This document shows, piece by piece, positions 35,574-45,210 of a stretch of DNA of 64,000 nt. Under the pieces are notes generated by a model. It was not told where the DNA came from. It saw only the letters and a list, made by a program, of their open reading frames with translations, and did no database searches. The position numbers and the translations under genes are program-made. Every line of letters starts with the position of its first letter. The stretch's first letter is position 1. Origin of the DNA: a candidate division WOR-3 bacterium. Its GTDB lineage: Bacteria > Hydrothermota > Hydrothermia > Hydrothermales > JAJRUZ01. Where the stretch lies: assembly GCA_039803925.1 (NCBI GenBank), contig JBDRZL010000001.1, positions 62,001-126,000 of the forward strand. The letters are read 5' to 3'.

Positions 35574-36507
35574 TTAAATGTTCTTTAAAATATTCAATAG
35601 TTTTAAGTAAACCTTCTTTAAAACTAACTTTAGGTTCCCATTCTAAAAGTTTTTTTGCCTTTTCAATATCTGGACATCTTCTTTTAGGGTCATCCTTTGG
35701 TAAAGGCAAAAATTTTTTCTTTAAATTTTTATTTAATAATTTCTCAATTATCTCAGAAAGTTCAATAATTTTTATTTCATGAGGATTACCGAGATTTATA
35801 ACCTCTCCTTTTAAATTTTCTTTAATCCCTACTTTTATTAAACCTTCCACCATATCATCTATGTAACAAAAACTTCTTGTTTGACTTCCATCACCATAAA
35901 TAGTAAGGGGCTTATTTCTAAGTGCTTGCATGATAAAATTAGGAATTACTCTTCCATCTTCTTTTTTCATTCTTGGACCGAAGGTATTAAATATTCTTAC
36001 TATCCTCACATCCACATTGAATTTTCTAAAATAAACCATACATAAAGCTTCTCCAAACCTTTTAGATTCATCATACATACTCCTTTCACCAACAGGGTTT
36101 ACATTGCCATTATAATCTTCTCTTTGAGGATGAATTAGAGGGTCTCCGTAAACTTCAGAGGTGGAAGCAAAGACAAAGACTGAATTATCTATTTTTGCTT
36201 TGTCAAGGAGATTCTTTGTTCCTATTGAATTTACAAGCATTGTTTCAAGTTGAAATTCATAGTAGTGTTTCGGTGAAGCTGGAGAAGCAATGTGATAAAT
36301 TATATCAAACCTTTCTTTAATCTTTAACTCATTACATACATCTAATTCTAAAAATTTAAAATTTTTATATTTTTTTAAAATTTCTACATTTTTTTTACTA
36401 CCTGTAATAAAATTATCAATTCCTGTTACTTCATCACCCTTAACTAAAAATTTTTCGCATAGATGAGATCCTATAAAACCTGCACACCCTGTAATCAATA
36501 TCCGCAT
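35560..36507 (-). CDS. NAD-dependent sugar epimerase/dehydratase, UDP-glucuronate decarboxylase-like
   Basis: The 315-residue short-chain dehydrogenase has the Rossmann motif TGCAGFIGSHL (residues 6-16). It also has ASTSEVYGDPLIHPQ near residue 114, and the catalytic YDESKRFGE with Tyr and Lys near 146. RIFNTFGPRMKKEDGRVIPNF near 170, quoted as a landmark, is the signature seen in UDP-xylose synthase. It would decarboxylate UDP-glucuronate to UDP-xylose. The adjacent UDP-glucose dehydrogenase (13-bp overlap) supplies that substrate, which supports the call over a generic epimerase. Confidence 0.88.
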   Translation of the reverse strand: MRILITGCAGFIGSHLCEKFLVKGDEVTGIDNFITGSKKNVEILKKYKNFKFLELDVCNELKIKERFDIIYHIASPASPKHYYEFQLETMLVNSIGTKNLLDKAKIDNSVFVFASTSEVYGDPLIHPQREDYNGNVNPVGERSMYDESKRFGEALCMVYFRKFNVDVRIVRIFNTFGPRMKKEDGRVIPNFIMQALRNKPLTIYGDGSQTRSFCYIDDMVEGLIKVGIKENLKGEVINLGNPHEIKIIELSEIIEKLLNKNLKKKFLPLPKDDPKRRCPDIEKAKKLLEWEPKVSFKEGLLKTIEYFKEHLNEGI

Positions 36508-37802
36508 CCCTTTCTCCCTATCGGGATATAGATATAGTTAAGTTTACATATTTCTTCCATATCCAAACAGTTTCTCCCATCAACAATAATTGGTGTTTCC
36601 ATCAATTTTTTAATTTTTTTATAATCAAGATTTTTAAAAATTTCCCATTCTGTTAATATTAAAATCGCGTTTGCATTTTTTGCAGCGTCGTAAGAATCTT
36701 TTGAATAATAAATCCTCTCATTATTTTTGAATTCCCTTTTAAAATTTTCCATAGCATAAGGATCATAAACTCTTAAGTAGGCTCCTTCTTCTAAAAGTTT
36801 TTTTACTATCTTTATACTTGGAGCTTCTCTAATATCATCTGTCCCAGGCTTATAAGCAAGTCCATAAATTGCAAAAGTTTTATCCTTTATTATCCATAAA
36901 ACTTTTTTAATTTTTTCTATAAATTTTTCTATTCTTTTTTCATTTATTCTATCAACACACTTTAAAAGTTCAAAATCTAAGCCCAGTTCTTCACCTATTT
37001 TATAGAAAGCCTTTACATCCTTAGGAAAACATGAACCACCATAACCTATTCCAGCATTTAAAAATTTTCTTCCTATTCTCTTATCCAGTCCCATAGCCTC
37101 AGATACTTTCAAAATATCAGCACCAGTTTTTTCACACAAATCTGCTATCATGTTTATAAAGGATATTTTTGTTGCAAGAAAAGCATTGGAAGCATGTTTT
37201 ATAATTTCGGCTGTCTCAATATCTGTAAAGATAACTGGAGCATTAAAATTTTCATATATTTTTTCAAAAATTTTTTTAGCTTTTTCTGATTCAACTCCAA
37301 CAACAATTCTGTCAGGCTCTAAAAAGTCCTTGATTGCTGATCCTTCTCTTAAAAATTCAGGATTTGAAGCAACTTCATAGGAAACATTTTTCTTAACATA
37401 AAGGGACATAATTTTTTTAATCCATTCTGCAGTTTTTACTGGGACCGTACTCTTTTCAACAATAAGAGTAAATCTTTCTAAATTTTTTGCAATTTCCCTT
37501 GAAGCATCTTCTACCTGAGATAAATCTGCTTTTCCATCTGGAAGAGGAGGAGTTCCAACACATAAAAATATAACCTCACAGTTTTCCAGAATAACATTTA
37601 TCTTATCAGTGAATTCAAGTCTATTAAAGTTTTTATTAAGCAACTCTTTTAAACCTGGTTCAAAGAAGGGTAAATTTTTATTTTTTAAAGCATTTACTTT
37701 ATTACTATCCTTATCCATTCCAAATACTCTAAAGCCTTTTTCAGCAAAACAAACTGCTGTAACAAGACCAACATGTCCAAGACCTATGACACCCAGGTTC
37801 AT
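36495..37802 (-). CDS. ugd: UDP-glucose 6-dehydrogenase
   Basis: The 435-residue product has an N-terminal Rossmann fold GLGHVGLVTAV near residue 7, CVGTPP near 80, the catalytic-site region GYGGSCFPKD near residue 256 with the thiohemiacetal Cys, and a C-terminal domain with AYKPGTDDIREAPS near 322. It oxidises UDP-glucose twice to UDP-glucuronate. It overlaps the decarboxylase-like gene by 13 bp and heads the minus-strand sugar cluster. A GGGAG ribosome binding site precedes its ATG. Confidence 0.94.
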   Translation of the reverse strand: MNLGVIGLGHVGLVTAVCFAEKGFRVFGMDKDSNKVNALKNKNLPFFEPGLKELLNKNFNRLEFTDKINVILENCEVIFLCVGTPPLPDGKADLSQVEDASREIAKNLERFTLIVEKSTVPVKTAEWIKKIMSLYVKKNVSYEVASNPEFLREGSAIKDFLEPDRIVVGVESEKAKKIFEKIYENFNAPVIFTDIETAEIIKHASNAFLATKISFINMIADLCEKTGADILKVSEAMGLDKRIGRKFLNAGIGYGGSCFPKDVKAFYKIGEELGLDFELLKCVDRINEKRIEKFIEKIKKVLWIIKDKTFAIYGLAYKPGTDDIREAPSIKIVKKLLEEGAYLRVYDPYAMENFKREFKNNERIYYSKDSYDAAKNANAILILTEWEIFKNLDYKKIKKLMETPIIVDGRNCLDMEEICKLNYIYIPIGRKGCGY

Positions 37803-37892
37803 TTAATTTTCTCCCTTTAAAATTTAATTTTAAAAATGAAGTTTAAGATAATATTATATTTTCTTGCAAAAAAATCATTATAATTCTTAAAC

Positions 37893-37898
37893 TATAAC
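37893..37898 (+). promoter_or_regulatory. hutI -10 box six bases before the ATG
   Basis: TATAAC at 37893-37898 ends six bases before the hutI ATG at 37905. That would put initiation at or next to the A of the start codon. No Shine-Dalgarno box lies upstream. The -35 element is not obvious. Confidence 0.35.
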
Positions 37899-37904
37899 TT
37901 TGAA

Positions 37905-39122
37905 ATGGAAAAATTTGATATTTATCTACATTCACCTGAATTTATTTATATATGCAATGAAAGTTTTGATATTTATTACAAAAAAGATATAGGAATAAAG
38001 GGAGGAAAAATTAGTTTTATAGGTGATTATAAAGAAGGTAAAAATAAAATTGGTGATTCAACAAGGTTTTATAATTTAAAAGGTAAAATAATTTTACCTG
38101 GATTTATTGACCCTCACACCCATCCAGTTTACTCAGATGATAGAATTCTAGAGTTTGAAGAGAGATTATTGGGTAAGAAGTACCTTGAACTTTTAAAGGA
38201 AGAAAGAGGAATTTTATACACTGTTAAGAGAACAAGGGAAAAAAGTAAAGAGAGTTTAAAAAAAATAGTAAAGGAAAGGTTAAGGAAATTTTTAGAACAT
38301 GGAACTTTAACAATTGAAGCAAAAACAGGTTATGGATTATCTGTTGAAGAGGAAATTAAACACCTTGAAATTTTATATGAGCTGAAAAAGGAATTTCCCT
38401 TAGATATTAAAATTACTGCGCTTTTTGCTCATGCAGTACCAAAAGAAAAAAGTAAGGAAGAATATATTGAAGAGATTTTAAATTATGGTCTTAAAGAGGC
38501 TTCAAAATATGCAGACTTCTGTGATGTTTTTGTTGAAAAAGGAGTTTATACAAAAGAAGAAGGAAAAAGAATACTTCTTGAGGCAAAAAAATATGGTATG
38601 TTACCAAGAATTCATGCAGATGAACTCTCTAATTCAGGAGGAGGAGAAATTGCTTTAGAAATAGATGCTATTTCATGTGATCATCTTGAATATACTCCTT
38701 TAAATGTTTTGAAGAAAATGAAAAATAAAAGGATTTCATGTGTGTTACTTCCTGCTACCTCTTTTTTTATGCGATTACCTTTTGCAAAGGGAAGAAAAAT
38801 GCTTGATCTTGGTCTTTCAGTTTCTCTTGCAACTGACCATAATCCAGGAACATCTTTTACTTTTTCCCAGATTTTTGTTGCTGGACTTGCAATATTTTTA
38901 ATGGGTTTTAAAATTGAAGAAGCAATGAAGGCAATTACTATAAATTCAGCAAAATCTTTATTAATGGATGATAGAAAAGGTTCGCTTGAAATAGGTAAAG
39001 ATGCTGACCTTGTTGTTTTTGATATAAAAAGACTATCCTATTTATTTTATGATTTTTATAATGTAAAAAAACCTGTGCTTGTAATAAAAAATGGAAAGGA
39101 GTTTATAAATGAAATTGATTGA
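37905..39122 (+). CDS. hutI: Imidazolonepropionase
   Basis: The 405-residue amidohydrolase converts 4-imidazolone-5-propionate to N-formimino-glutamate. It has the metal motif FIDPHTHPVYSDDR near residue 68, and the substrate region TIEAKTGYGLSVEEEIK near residue 129. TALFAHAVPKEK near 172, HADELSNSGGGE near 241 and ATDHNPGTSFTFS near residue 309 carry the remaining ligands. The order fits HutI, not a generic hydrolase. The gene overlaps ftcD by 14 bp. It is 30 kb from hutU and on the other strand. Confidence 0.96.
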   Translation: MEKFDIYLHSPEFIYICNESFDIYYKKDIGIKGGKISFIGDYKEGKNKIGDSTRFYNLKGKIILPGFIDPHTHPVYSDDRILEFEERLLGKKYLELLKEERGILYTVKRTREKSKESLKKIVKERLRKFLEHGTLTIEAKTGYGLSVEEEIKHLEILYELKKEFPLDIKITALFAHAVPKEKSKEEYIEEILNYGLKEASKYADFCDVFVEKGVYTKEEGKRILLEAKKYGMLPRIHADELSNSGGGEIALEIDAISCDHLEYTPLNVLKKMKNKRISCVLLPATSFFMRLPFAKGRKMLDLGLSVSLATDHNPGTSFTFSQIFVAGLAIFLMGFKIEEAMKAITINSAKSLLMDDRKGSLEIGKDADLVVFDIKRLSYLFYDFYNVKKPVLVIKNGKEFINEID

Positions 39123-40917
39123 GTGTGTTCCTAATTTTTCTGAAGGAAGGAATAAAAAAATAATAGATGAAATAGTTAATGCTATAAAAGAAGTTGAAGG
39201 AATAAAGGTTCTTGATGTGGATATGGGATATGATACAAATAGAACAGTTGTTACTTTTATTGGAGAACCGGATAAAGTTAAAGAAGCAGCCTTTAGTGCT
39301 ATAAAAAAAGCAGCAGAACTCATTGATATGAGAAAACATAAAGGTGCCCATCCGAGAATAGGTGCCACAGATGTCTGTCCCTTTATTCCACTTAGGAATG
39401 TAACCTTTGAAGAATGTAATGAGATAGCTATAGAAGTTGCAAAAAGGGTTGGAGAAGAATTAAAAATTCCTGTTTATTTATATGAAAAATCAGCTAAAAA
39501 ACCAGAAAGAAGGGATCTTTCCTATATAAGAGAAGGTGAATATGAGGGATTAGCTGAAAAGATTTATAAACCTGAATGGAAACCTGATTTTGGCCCGCAG
39601 GAATTTAATCCCAAATCAGGTGCCACTGTGATAGGTGTGAGAGAATTTCTTATTGCTTATAACATTAATTTAAATACAAGGGATAAAAGATATGCTGAAG
39701 ATATTGCCTTTGAAATTAGAGAGAAAGGAAGAACAAAAAGAAAAGGTAAAATTTCTCCCTTTTACTTTAAAGGCGATATTGTTAGATATAAGGAAAATGA
39801 ATATCCCTGCGGTGAATGTGAATTTATAGGGAAAACTTTAGAAGAAACTTATAATCATGTGAAGGATAATCATGGTTATGATCTCTATGAACTTTTAAAG
39901 ATGAACGGAATTGACATAAAAAAAATTATTGGTAAACCAGTAAAGAAAAAGGGGTTATTTAAAAAAGTTAAAGCAATAGGCTGGTACATAGACGAGTATA
40001 AAAGAGCACAGATAAGTATAAATTTGACTGATTATAAAGTTACAAATATGCATCATGTTTTTGAAAAAGTAAAGGAGCTCGCCGAGGAAAGAGGGCTATC
40101 TGTTACTGGAAGCGAATTGGTTGGTTTAGTTCCTTTTAATGCTATTTATGAATCAGGTCTATTTTATCTTGAGAGACAGAAAGTTTCAAAAGGTCTTCCT
40201 GTAAGAGATGTTCTTGAAACAGCAGTCCAGTCTTTGGGATTAAGGGATGTAACTGATTTTGAAATAGAAAAGAAAGTTCTTGGATTACCTCTTATCTTTG
40301 AATCAAATTTACCAAAGATGTCTATATGGGATTTTGCAGATGAACTCTCAAGGACTTCTCCTGTTCCAGGTGGAGGTTCATCCAGTGCTATGGCTGGTGC
40401 TATTGCTTCATCCCTCTGCAGTATGGCTTTAAATATTACAATTTCTAAATTGAAAACTGAAGAAAATTTTGAATTGCTTTCAAATACCTCTTTAAAATTT
40501 CAGGAATTGAAGGATTATTTTCTCCTTGCAATGGATAAGGATAGTGAAAGTTTTCAGAAGTATATGGATAGTTTAAAAAGTGGTAAAAGTAAAGAGGAAG
40601 TTTTTAATACTCTTCTTGAAACAATAAATGTTCCTTTTGAAGTTGCAGAGAAATCTTTATTTGCTTTGAAACTTATTGATGGTATTATAGAATTTATTGA
40701 TGAAAATGTTATTTCAGATTTAGGGACAGGGCTTGAGATGTTTAATTCTTCTTTCAAAGGAGCTATGTTTAATGTATTAATTAACTTGAAAAATTTAGAA
40801 AATGAGTTTAAAATTAAATACAGGGCAGAAATGGAAAAAATGATAGAGGAGTTTGAACCCTTGTTTAAAAAAGTTGAAAATATTATTTTAAAAAAATTAA
40901 AAGGAGGTAAAGAATGA
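39109..40917 (+). CDS. ftcD: Bifunctional glutamate formimidoyltransferase/formimidoyl-THF cyclodeaminase with zinc-finger-like insertion
   Basis: The 602-residue product fuses the transferase (start ECVPNFSEGRN; RKHKGAHPRIGATDVCPF near residue 75; KAIGWYIDEYKRAQIS near 288) to the cyclodeaminase (about 400-602; SPVPGGGSSSAMAGAIA near residue 420). It moves the formimino group of formiminoglutamate to tetrahydrofolate, releasing glutamate, and then makes methenyl-THF plus ammonia. An insertion of about 70 residues (about 212-283) carries C234, C237, H250 and H255, with C-x2-C-x12-H-x4-H spacing like a C2H2 zinc finger. The transferase motifs on both sides remain intact. hutI overlaps its start. 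Confidence 0.94.
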   Translation: MKLIECVPNFSEGRNKKIIDEIVNAIKEVEGIKVLDVDMGYDTNRTVVTFIGEPDKVKEAAFSAIKKAAELIDMRKHKGAHPRIGATDVCPFIPLRNVTFEECNEIAIEVAKRVGEELKIPVYLYEKSAKKPERRDLSYIREGEYEGLAEKIYKPEWKPDFGPQEFNPKSGATVIGVREFLIAYNINLNTRDKRYAEDIAFEIREKGRTKRKGKISPFYFKGDIVRYKENEYPCGECEFIGKTLEETYNHVKDNHGYDLYELLKMNGIDIKKIIGKPVKKKGLFKKVKAIGWYIDEYKRAQISINLTDYKVTNMHHVFEKVKELAEERGLSVTGSELVGLVPFNAIYESGLFYLERQKVSKGLPVRDVLETAVQSLGLRDVTDFEIEKKVLGLPLIFESNLPKMSIWDFADELSRTSPVPGGGSSSAMAGAIASSLCSMALNITISKLKTEENFELLSNTSLKFQELKDYFLLAMDKDSESFQKYMDSLKSGKSKEEVFNTLLETINVPFEVAEKSLFALKLIDGIIEFIDENVISDLGTGLEMFNSSFKGAMFNVLINLKNLENEFKIKYRAEMEKMIEEFEPLFKKVENIILKKLKGGKE

Positions 40918-42422
40918 TTTTAAATGAACGATTTCAAAACCTCGCATTCAAATATTACAGTAACCGTGAATTTGATAAAGCTTTAAGACTTCTGGATAGA
41001 TTATTAGAAGAAGATAAGGATAATTTTAATCTCCTTCTTTTTAAAGGTGATATTCTATTTGAAAAAGAGGAAATAGAATCTGCTCAAAATTATTATATTT
41101 CTGCTCTTGAAAAGGCTAATAAGGAAAAAAATCATTTCAAGAGGTTATTAAGTTTGATGAAATTGAAAAGAATTCAGGGTGAAACTAATGAATTAAATTC
41201 AAGAATATTCATATCTGCATATTATCTTGGTATTTTGAAGTTATGTAAGGATTCACTTTATAAACTCTTAAGAGAAGAAGTAATTGATGATTCAAAAAAG
41301 TATCTTGAAAGAATAATAAAAGAGCTTTTTAACAATACCCCCACACAGGCTTTTCTTTTAGGAGTTCTTAATATTTATCTTAAAAATGATGAAGGTTTAA
41401 AATTATTAAATAGTGCTTTTGAAAACATTGATTTTGATGAGAGGTTAAGAAATTATAAAGAGTTAATAAAAAAATTTATTTATGTTGAGACTAAACCTTC
41501 TTTAAGTGAGCTTGAGGACATTCTTAAAATAGAAGGGTTATCTGAAAAAAAATTAGAACCTTCAGGTACAGTTGAGCTTGCTGACCTCTTGAAAAGTATA
41601 GGTTCTCTTGAGGAGGCAATTCTTGAATATTACAGTTCAATTTATGGTTATTTGAAATCTGAATCTAACATAGAAAAGGCAAGGGAAGTGCTGAATAAGA
41701 TAAAAGAAATTTCTCCTCAGGAGGAAAGGCTTACAAAAGTTGAGGAATTTTTAGATAAGTTTGAGAGCACAAAGGTGGAAACAGGGAAACTTCCTGAAAT
41801 CACACATGAAATTTTACTTAAAATATATGAGGAATTTTTACTCCCTGAAAATAGTTTTGAAAATTATATCACCTTTTTGAATCTAATGGCTGAGTGGAAT
41901 ATGCATGAGGATGTTATTAATGATTATAAAGAAATAGAAGATAGTGTTTCAGTTGATCTCTTTGCTCCCTATTATCTTTATACTTTGTATCTAACAGGAG
42001 AATATGAAGAAGTAATTTCAAAATCTGATAAATTTATAGAAGCTACAGAAAGTGAGGAGATACTTAAGTTTATAAAGTATTTTAAAGCACTATCTTTATA
42101 CAATCTAAATAATAGAAAAGAGGCACTTGAAATTTTTGGTTCTATTTATGAGCAGGACCCTGGTTTTTTAGATGTTAAGGAATATTTAGAAATAAAAAGA
42201 CCAGAAGAAGCTCTGGTAAGTGAGTCTGTTTTAGAAGAAGAGAAAGAATTAACCGCTCATGAAAAAACTATTGAGATTCCTGAGATATTGACACCTGAAG
42301 TTGAAGAAAAAGAGGCTGTAATAGAAGAAATTGGAGAAGTTTACGAGGAAAAAGAGATACCAGAAATGGAGCAGGTTAAATTATCAAAAAAGGTAATTAA
42401 AGAACATTTTATTATTCTTTGA
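40914..42422 (+). CDS. TPR-repeat protein paired with an ExeA-type ATPase (first module)
   Basis: The 502-residue product is almost entirely alpha-helical, with tetratricopeptide repeats at both ends: AFKYYSNREFDKALRLLDRLLEE near residue 12, and KYFKALSLYNLNNRKEALEIF near residue 385. An acidic tail follows, rich in Glu (about 430-490). No signal peptide is seen, so it is probably cytoplasmic. The neighbouring ATPase and the repeated TPR-ATPase order recall MshN-MshM of the MSHA pilus. It overlaps ftcD by 4 bp, so it may share a transcript with hutI-ftcD. Confidence 0.75.
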   Translation: MILNERFQNLAFKYYSNREFDKALRLLDRLLEEDKDNFNLLLFKGDILFEKEEIESAQNYYISALEKANKEKNHFKRLLSLMKLKRIQGETNELNSRIFISAYYLGILKLCKDSLYKLLREEVIDDSKKYLERIIKELFNNTPTQAFLLGVLNIYLKNDEGLKLLNSAFENIDFDERLRNYKELIKKFIYVETKPSLSELEDILKIEGLSEKKLEPSGTVELADLLKSIGSLEEAILEYYSSIYGYLKSESNIEKAREVLNKIKEISPQEERLTKVEEFLDKFESTKVETGKLPEITHEILLKIYEEFLLPENSFENYITFLNLMAEWNMHEDVINDYKEIEDSVSVDLFAPYYLYTLYLTGEYEEVISKSDKFIEATESEEILKFIKYFKALSLYNLNNRKEALEIFGSIYEQDPGFLDVKEYLEIKRPEEALVSESVLEEEKELTAHEKTIEIPEILTPEVEEKEAVIEEIGEVYEEKEIPEMEQVKLSKKVIKEHFIIL

Positions 42423-42434
42423 AGGAGGTAAAAA

Positions 42435-43244
42435 ATGGAATTATTTGAATTTTTTGGTTTTAAAAAAGACCCTTTCACAATGATTCCTGATCCTGAACTT
42501 TTCTATCCTTCCAGAATACATAGAGAAGCACTTGAAAAAATTAAATACTGTATAACAAAAAACAGGGGAGGTTGTGTATTAACAGGTGAAGTGGGTACTG
42601 GGAAGAGTATGATTTTAAGAAAATTACTTCTTGATTTTTATCAACATGAAAACTATATCCCTCTTTTTGTTCTCTTTGCTCATCAAGAAGTAGATGTAAA
42701 ATGGTTTTTAAAGAAAGTTTCAAGATTTTTTGGTTTAAATGATACAGAAAATATTTCAAGCTTAAAAGAAGAATTTATATCTTCAATTTTAGATTCTTTT
42801 GAAAAAGGGAAAAAATTTATATTTTTGCTTGACGAAGCTCATAAAATAAAATCACCGGAACTTAAGAACTTCTTTAGAGATATTCTTTCAATAGAAACTA
42901 TAGATGAGAAACCAATCTCCTTTGTTTTTGTAGGTCTTTCAGAAATAATAAAAAATTTCAGAGAAGATCCTAATTTCAGCCAGAGAATACCTATTTGGAT
43001 TTCTCTTGAAAAGCTTGATGATTCAGAAGTAATAGATTATATCAATTTCAGACTAAAAAAGGCTGGAGGAGAAGAGGAAATTTTTACACAAGAGGCAAAG
43101 GACAAAATAAGGGAAGTTTCAAATGGTATACCGAGGGTTATAAATGCTATATGTGATGCCTCTTTGCTTGAATGTTATATGAAGAGTAAAAACAGGGTGG
43201 GGGTAAATGATGTTGAAAAGGTGATTACCGGTATGGGATTATGA
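42435..43244 (+). CDS. ExeA/MshM-like AAA ATPase (first copy)
   Basis: The 269-residue product begins with the ExeA-family opening FFGFKKDPFTMIPDPE near residue 5, then REALEKIKYCI, Walker A TGEVGTGKSM near residue 47, Walker B FIFLLDEAHKI near 130, and a C-terminal lid with SNGIPRVINAICDASLL near residue 230. ExeA-type ATPases power assembly steps of type II secretion or MSHA-type pili; the C-terminal peptidoglycan-binding part of ExeA is absent. A GAAGGAGG box precedes the ATG. It overlaps the next TPR gene by 4 bp. Confidence 0.87.
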   Translation: MELFEFFGFKKDPFTMIPDPELFYPSRIHREALEKIKYCITKNRGGCVLTGEVGTGKSMILRKLLLDFYQHENYIPLFVLFAHQEVDVKWFLKKVSRFFGLNDTENISSLKEEFISSILDSFEKGKKFIFLLDEAHKIKSPELKNFFRDILSIETIDEKPISFVFVGLSEIIKNFREDPNFSQRIPIWISLEKLDDSEVIDYINFRLKKAGGEEEIFTQEAKDKIREVSNGIPRVINAICDASLLECYMKSKNRVGVNDVEKVITGMGL

Positions 43245-45169
43245 ATATTTCAGAATTAAAGAAGAAAGCAAGGGAATATGAGTTAAGAGGAGATTACAAA
43301 AAAGCTTTAGAAACTTACCAAACTGTTTTGAAATATGAAAATAATGATCCAGAAACTCTATTTAGAATAGGGCAAATTTTAATAAAATTCAAACAGGAAA
43401 AAAAGGCAGGGGAATTTTTATTAAAATCTTTTGAAATTTTTGAAAAACAAGGAATATATGACAAAAGAACTATAGCTTTATTGAAAAAATTAATTCAACT
43501 TTATCCTGATAAAAAAGATCTCTATAGAAAATTAGCAGAGGCATATTATCATGTAGGAGATTATGGAGAAGCTGGTAAAACTCTTGAATTTTATATTGAA
43601 TTTCTTTTTAAGAATGGTGAATATGAAAAAGGTTTTGAAAATTATGAACTTCTTTTAAAATGGCAACCTGAGAATTTTGCCTTAAAAGAGAGAGTTGCTG
43701 AACTTTATCTTGATTTCAAAAAAAACAAGAGGGCTATTGAAATTTATTTTGAGCTTTTGTATTATTTTTTTAACAGAAATAAGGAAAAAGAAAAAGAAAT
43801 CAGAAATAAACTCTTATCTCTCGGTGTTTCTGAAAAAGAAATTGAAGAGAGAATAAGTTCGGATAGCGAATCAGAGAAAAAAGAAAGTGTTTTTGTAACA
43901 TTGGATGAACTCTTAAAAGGTGATAGACTTAAAGCAACAAGAACTCTTAAACAGGTAAAAGAAGCTGAAAAAGAAGAAAAAGAAGAAAAAGCTGAAAAAG
44001 AAGAAATGATCGAAATGAAAGAAATAGAGAAGGAAATTCAAAAAGAAGTTGAAGAGGAATTTAGTCAGGAAGTTTCTGATACGGAATTTGGGTCAGAAGC
44101 TGCTGTAAGTGAAGAAGAGGTTTCAGAAAGTGAGATAAAAAATCCCTTAAAAGTTAAAACTCTTGCTGAAACACTTCTTATGATGGGTGATTATACAGGA
44201 GCTCTTGATACTTTTTATAAAGCTTTTGAACTTTATTTACAGGAAAATTTATTGATAGAGGCTTATAATATACTCAAGGAAATTGCGAGTAAATGGCCGG
44301 AGGAAATAAAAGCAAGAAAAGAAATGGTAAAAATTTCCCATATGTTGAAAAATAAAGACCTTCTTGTTGATAGCATATTATCACTGGCTGAGTGTTTATA
44401 CAAAAGAGGAGCAAAGGATGATGCTTTAAAGTGGTTTTTAAAGGTCCTTGATATTGAGCCAGATAATAAAAAGGCTATTGAATATGTAACAATGATAAGT
44501 CCTGAATCCTTGGAAAAATTAAAGAAAAGAAAAGAAGAGGTCCCTTTAAAAAAGGAAAAAACTATAAAAGTGGAAGAACCAAAAACACCTGAGATGGAAT
44601 TTGTTAAGATAGAAAAGAAAAAAACTCTTGAGGAGAAAAAAAAGGAGGAAGAATTTATAGATCTAAAAAGTCAGATTGTTGAAGAATTGGAAGAGGATGA
44701 GAAAAAGATTAAAAAGGATATATTCAGTGAAGTGAGGGAAACCCTTCATAAATTTTCAAAGGAAATAGATTATAAAGGCAAGCTGGAACTTGGTATTGCA
44801 ATGAGGGAAATGGGGCTTTATGAAGAGGCTATAATAAACCTTAAAGAAGCCTTAAATTCAGAAGAAACAAGGGCAAAATCTCTTGAGCTTCTTGGTGAAA
44901 TTTTTATGGAGTTAAGGAAATTTAACATTGCATTAGAGTATTTTGAAAGGGCTTTACAGGAAAAAAATTTAGAGGAGAGAAGAGTTATTTCAATTGAGTA
45001 TCACCTTGGAGAATGCTATGAAAACTTAGGAGACTCTGTCAATGCTTTAACATATTATAAAAGAGCCTATGAAAAAGACCCTGAAATAATGGGTTTAAAA
45101 GATAAAATTGAAGAACTTGAAAGTAATAGAAGAAGAGTAGTGGACGAGGATAAAATTTCTTTTTTATAA
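43241..45169 (+). CDS. TPR-repeat protein paired with an ExeA-type ATPase (second module)
   Basis: The 642-residue product has N-terminal TPRs (about residues 1-190; RGDYKKALETYQTVLKYENNDPE near 16, quoted as a landmark). A Glu/Lys-rich linker (about 225-290), a middle TPR block (about 300-410), a second charged linker (about 430-500) and C-terminal TPRs (about 515-640) follow. No signal peptide is present. It repeats the TPR-then-ATPase arrangement of the preceding gene pair, and its closest helper is probably one of the two ATPases. The function is inferred only from this context. Confidence 0.75.
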   Translation: MNISELKKKAREYELRGDYKKALETYQTVLKYENNDPETLFRIGQILIKFKQEKKAGEFLLKSFEIFEKQGIYDKRTIALLKKLIQLYPDKKDLYRKLAEAYYHVGDYGEAGKTLEFYIEFLFKNGEYEKGFENYELLLKWQPENFALKERVAELYLDFKKNKRAIEIYFELLYYFFNRNKEKEKEIRNKLLSLGVSEKEIEERISSDSESEKKESVFVTLDELLKGDRLKATRTLKQVKEAEKEEKEEKAEKEEMIEMKEIEKEIQKEVEEEFSQEVSDTEFGSEAAVSEEEVSESEIKNPLKVKTLAETLLMMGDYTGALDTFYKAFELYLQENLLIEAYNILKEIASKWPEEIKARKEMVKISHMLKNKDLLVDSILSLAECLYKRGAKDDALKWFLKVLDIEPDNKKAIEYVTMISPESLEKLKKRKEEVPLKKEKTIKVEEPKTPEMEFVKIEKKKTLEEKKKEEEFIDLKSQIVEELEEDEKKIKKDIFSEVRETLHKFSKEIDYKGKLELGIAMREMGLYEEAIINLKEALNSEETRAKSLELLGEIFMELRKFNIALEYFERALQEKNLEERRVISIEYHLGECYENLGDSVNALTYYKRAYEKDPEIMGLKDKIEELESNRRRVVDEDKISFL

Positions 45170-45173
45170 AAGA

Positions 45174-45203
45174 TTGTAAAAGTTTCTGATTTTTATTTAT
45201 AAT
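45174..45203 (+). promoter_or_regulatory. Promoter of the second ExeA-type ATPase, next to its ATG
   Basis: TTGTAA (45174-45179) and a perfect TATAAT (45198-45203) are 18 bp apart. The ATG at 45211 is seven bases after the -10 box and has no Shine-Dalgarno sequence, so transcription likely starts at or beside the A of ATG. Confidence 0.55.
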
Positions 45204-45210
45204 ATCTTAA

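Noticed and set aside
37803-37904. Riboswitch or attenuator in the divergent ugd/hutI gap
   Set aside because: The 102 bp are almost pure A/T with no stable stem; only promoter-like boxes and a GGGAG site are visible.
43861-44160. GAAAAAGAAGAA-type low-complexity repeats in the second TPR gene
   Set aside because: They encode a charged linker between TPR blocks and do not form a regular DNA repeat array.
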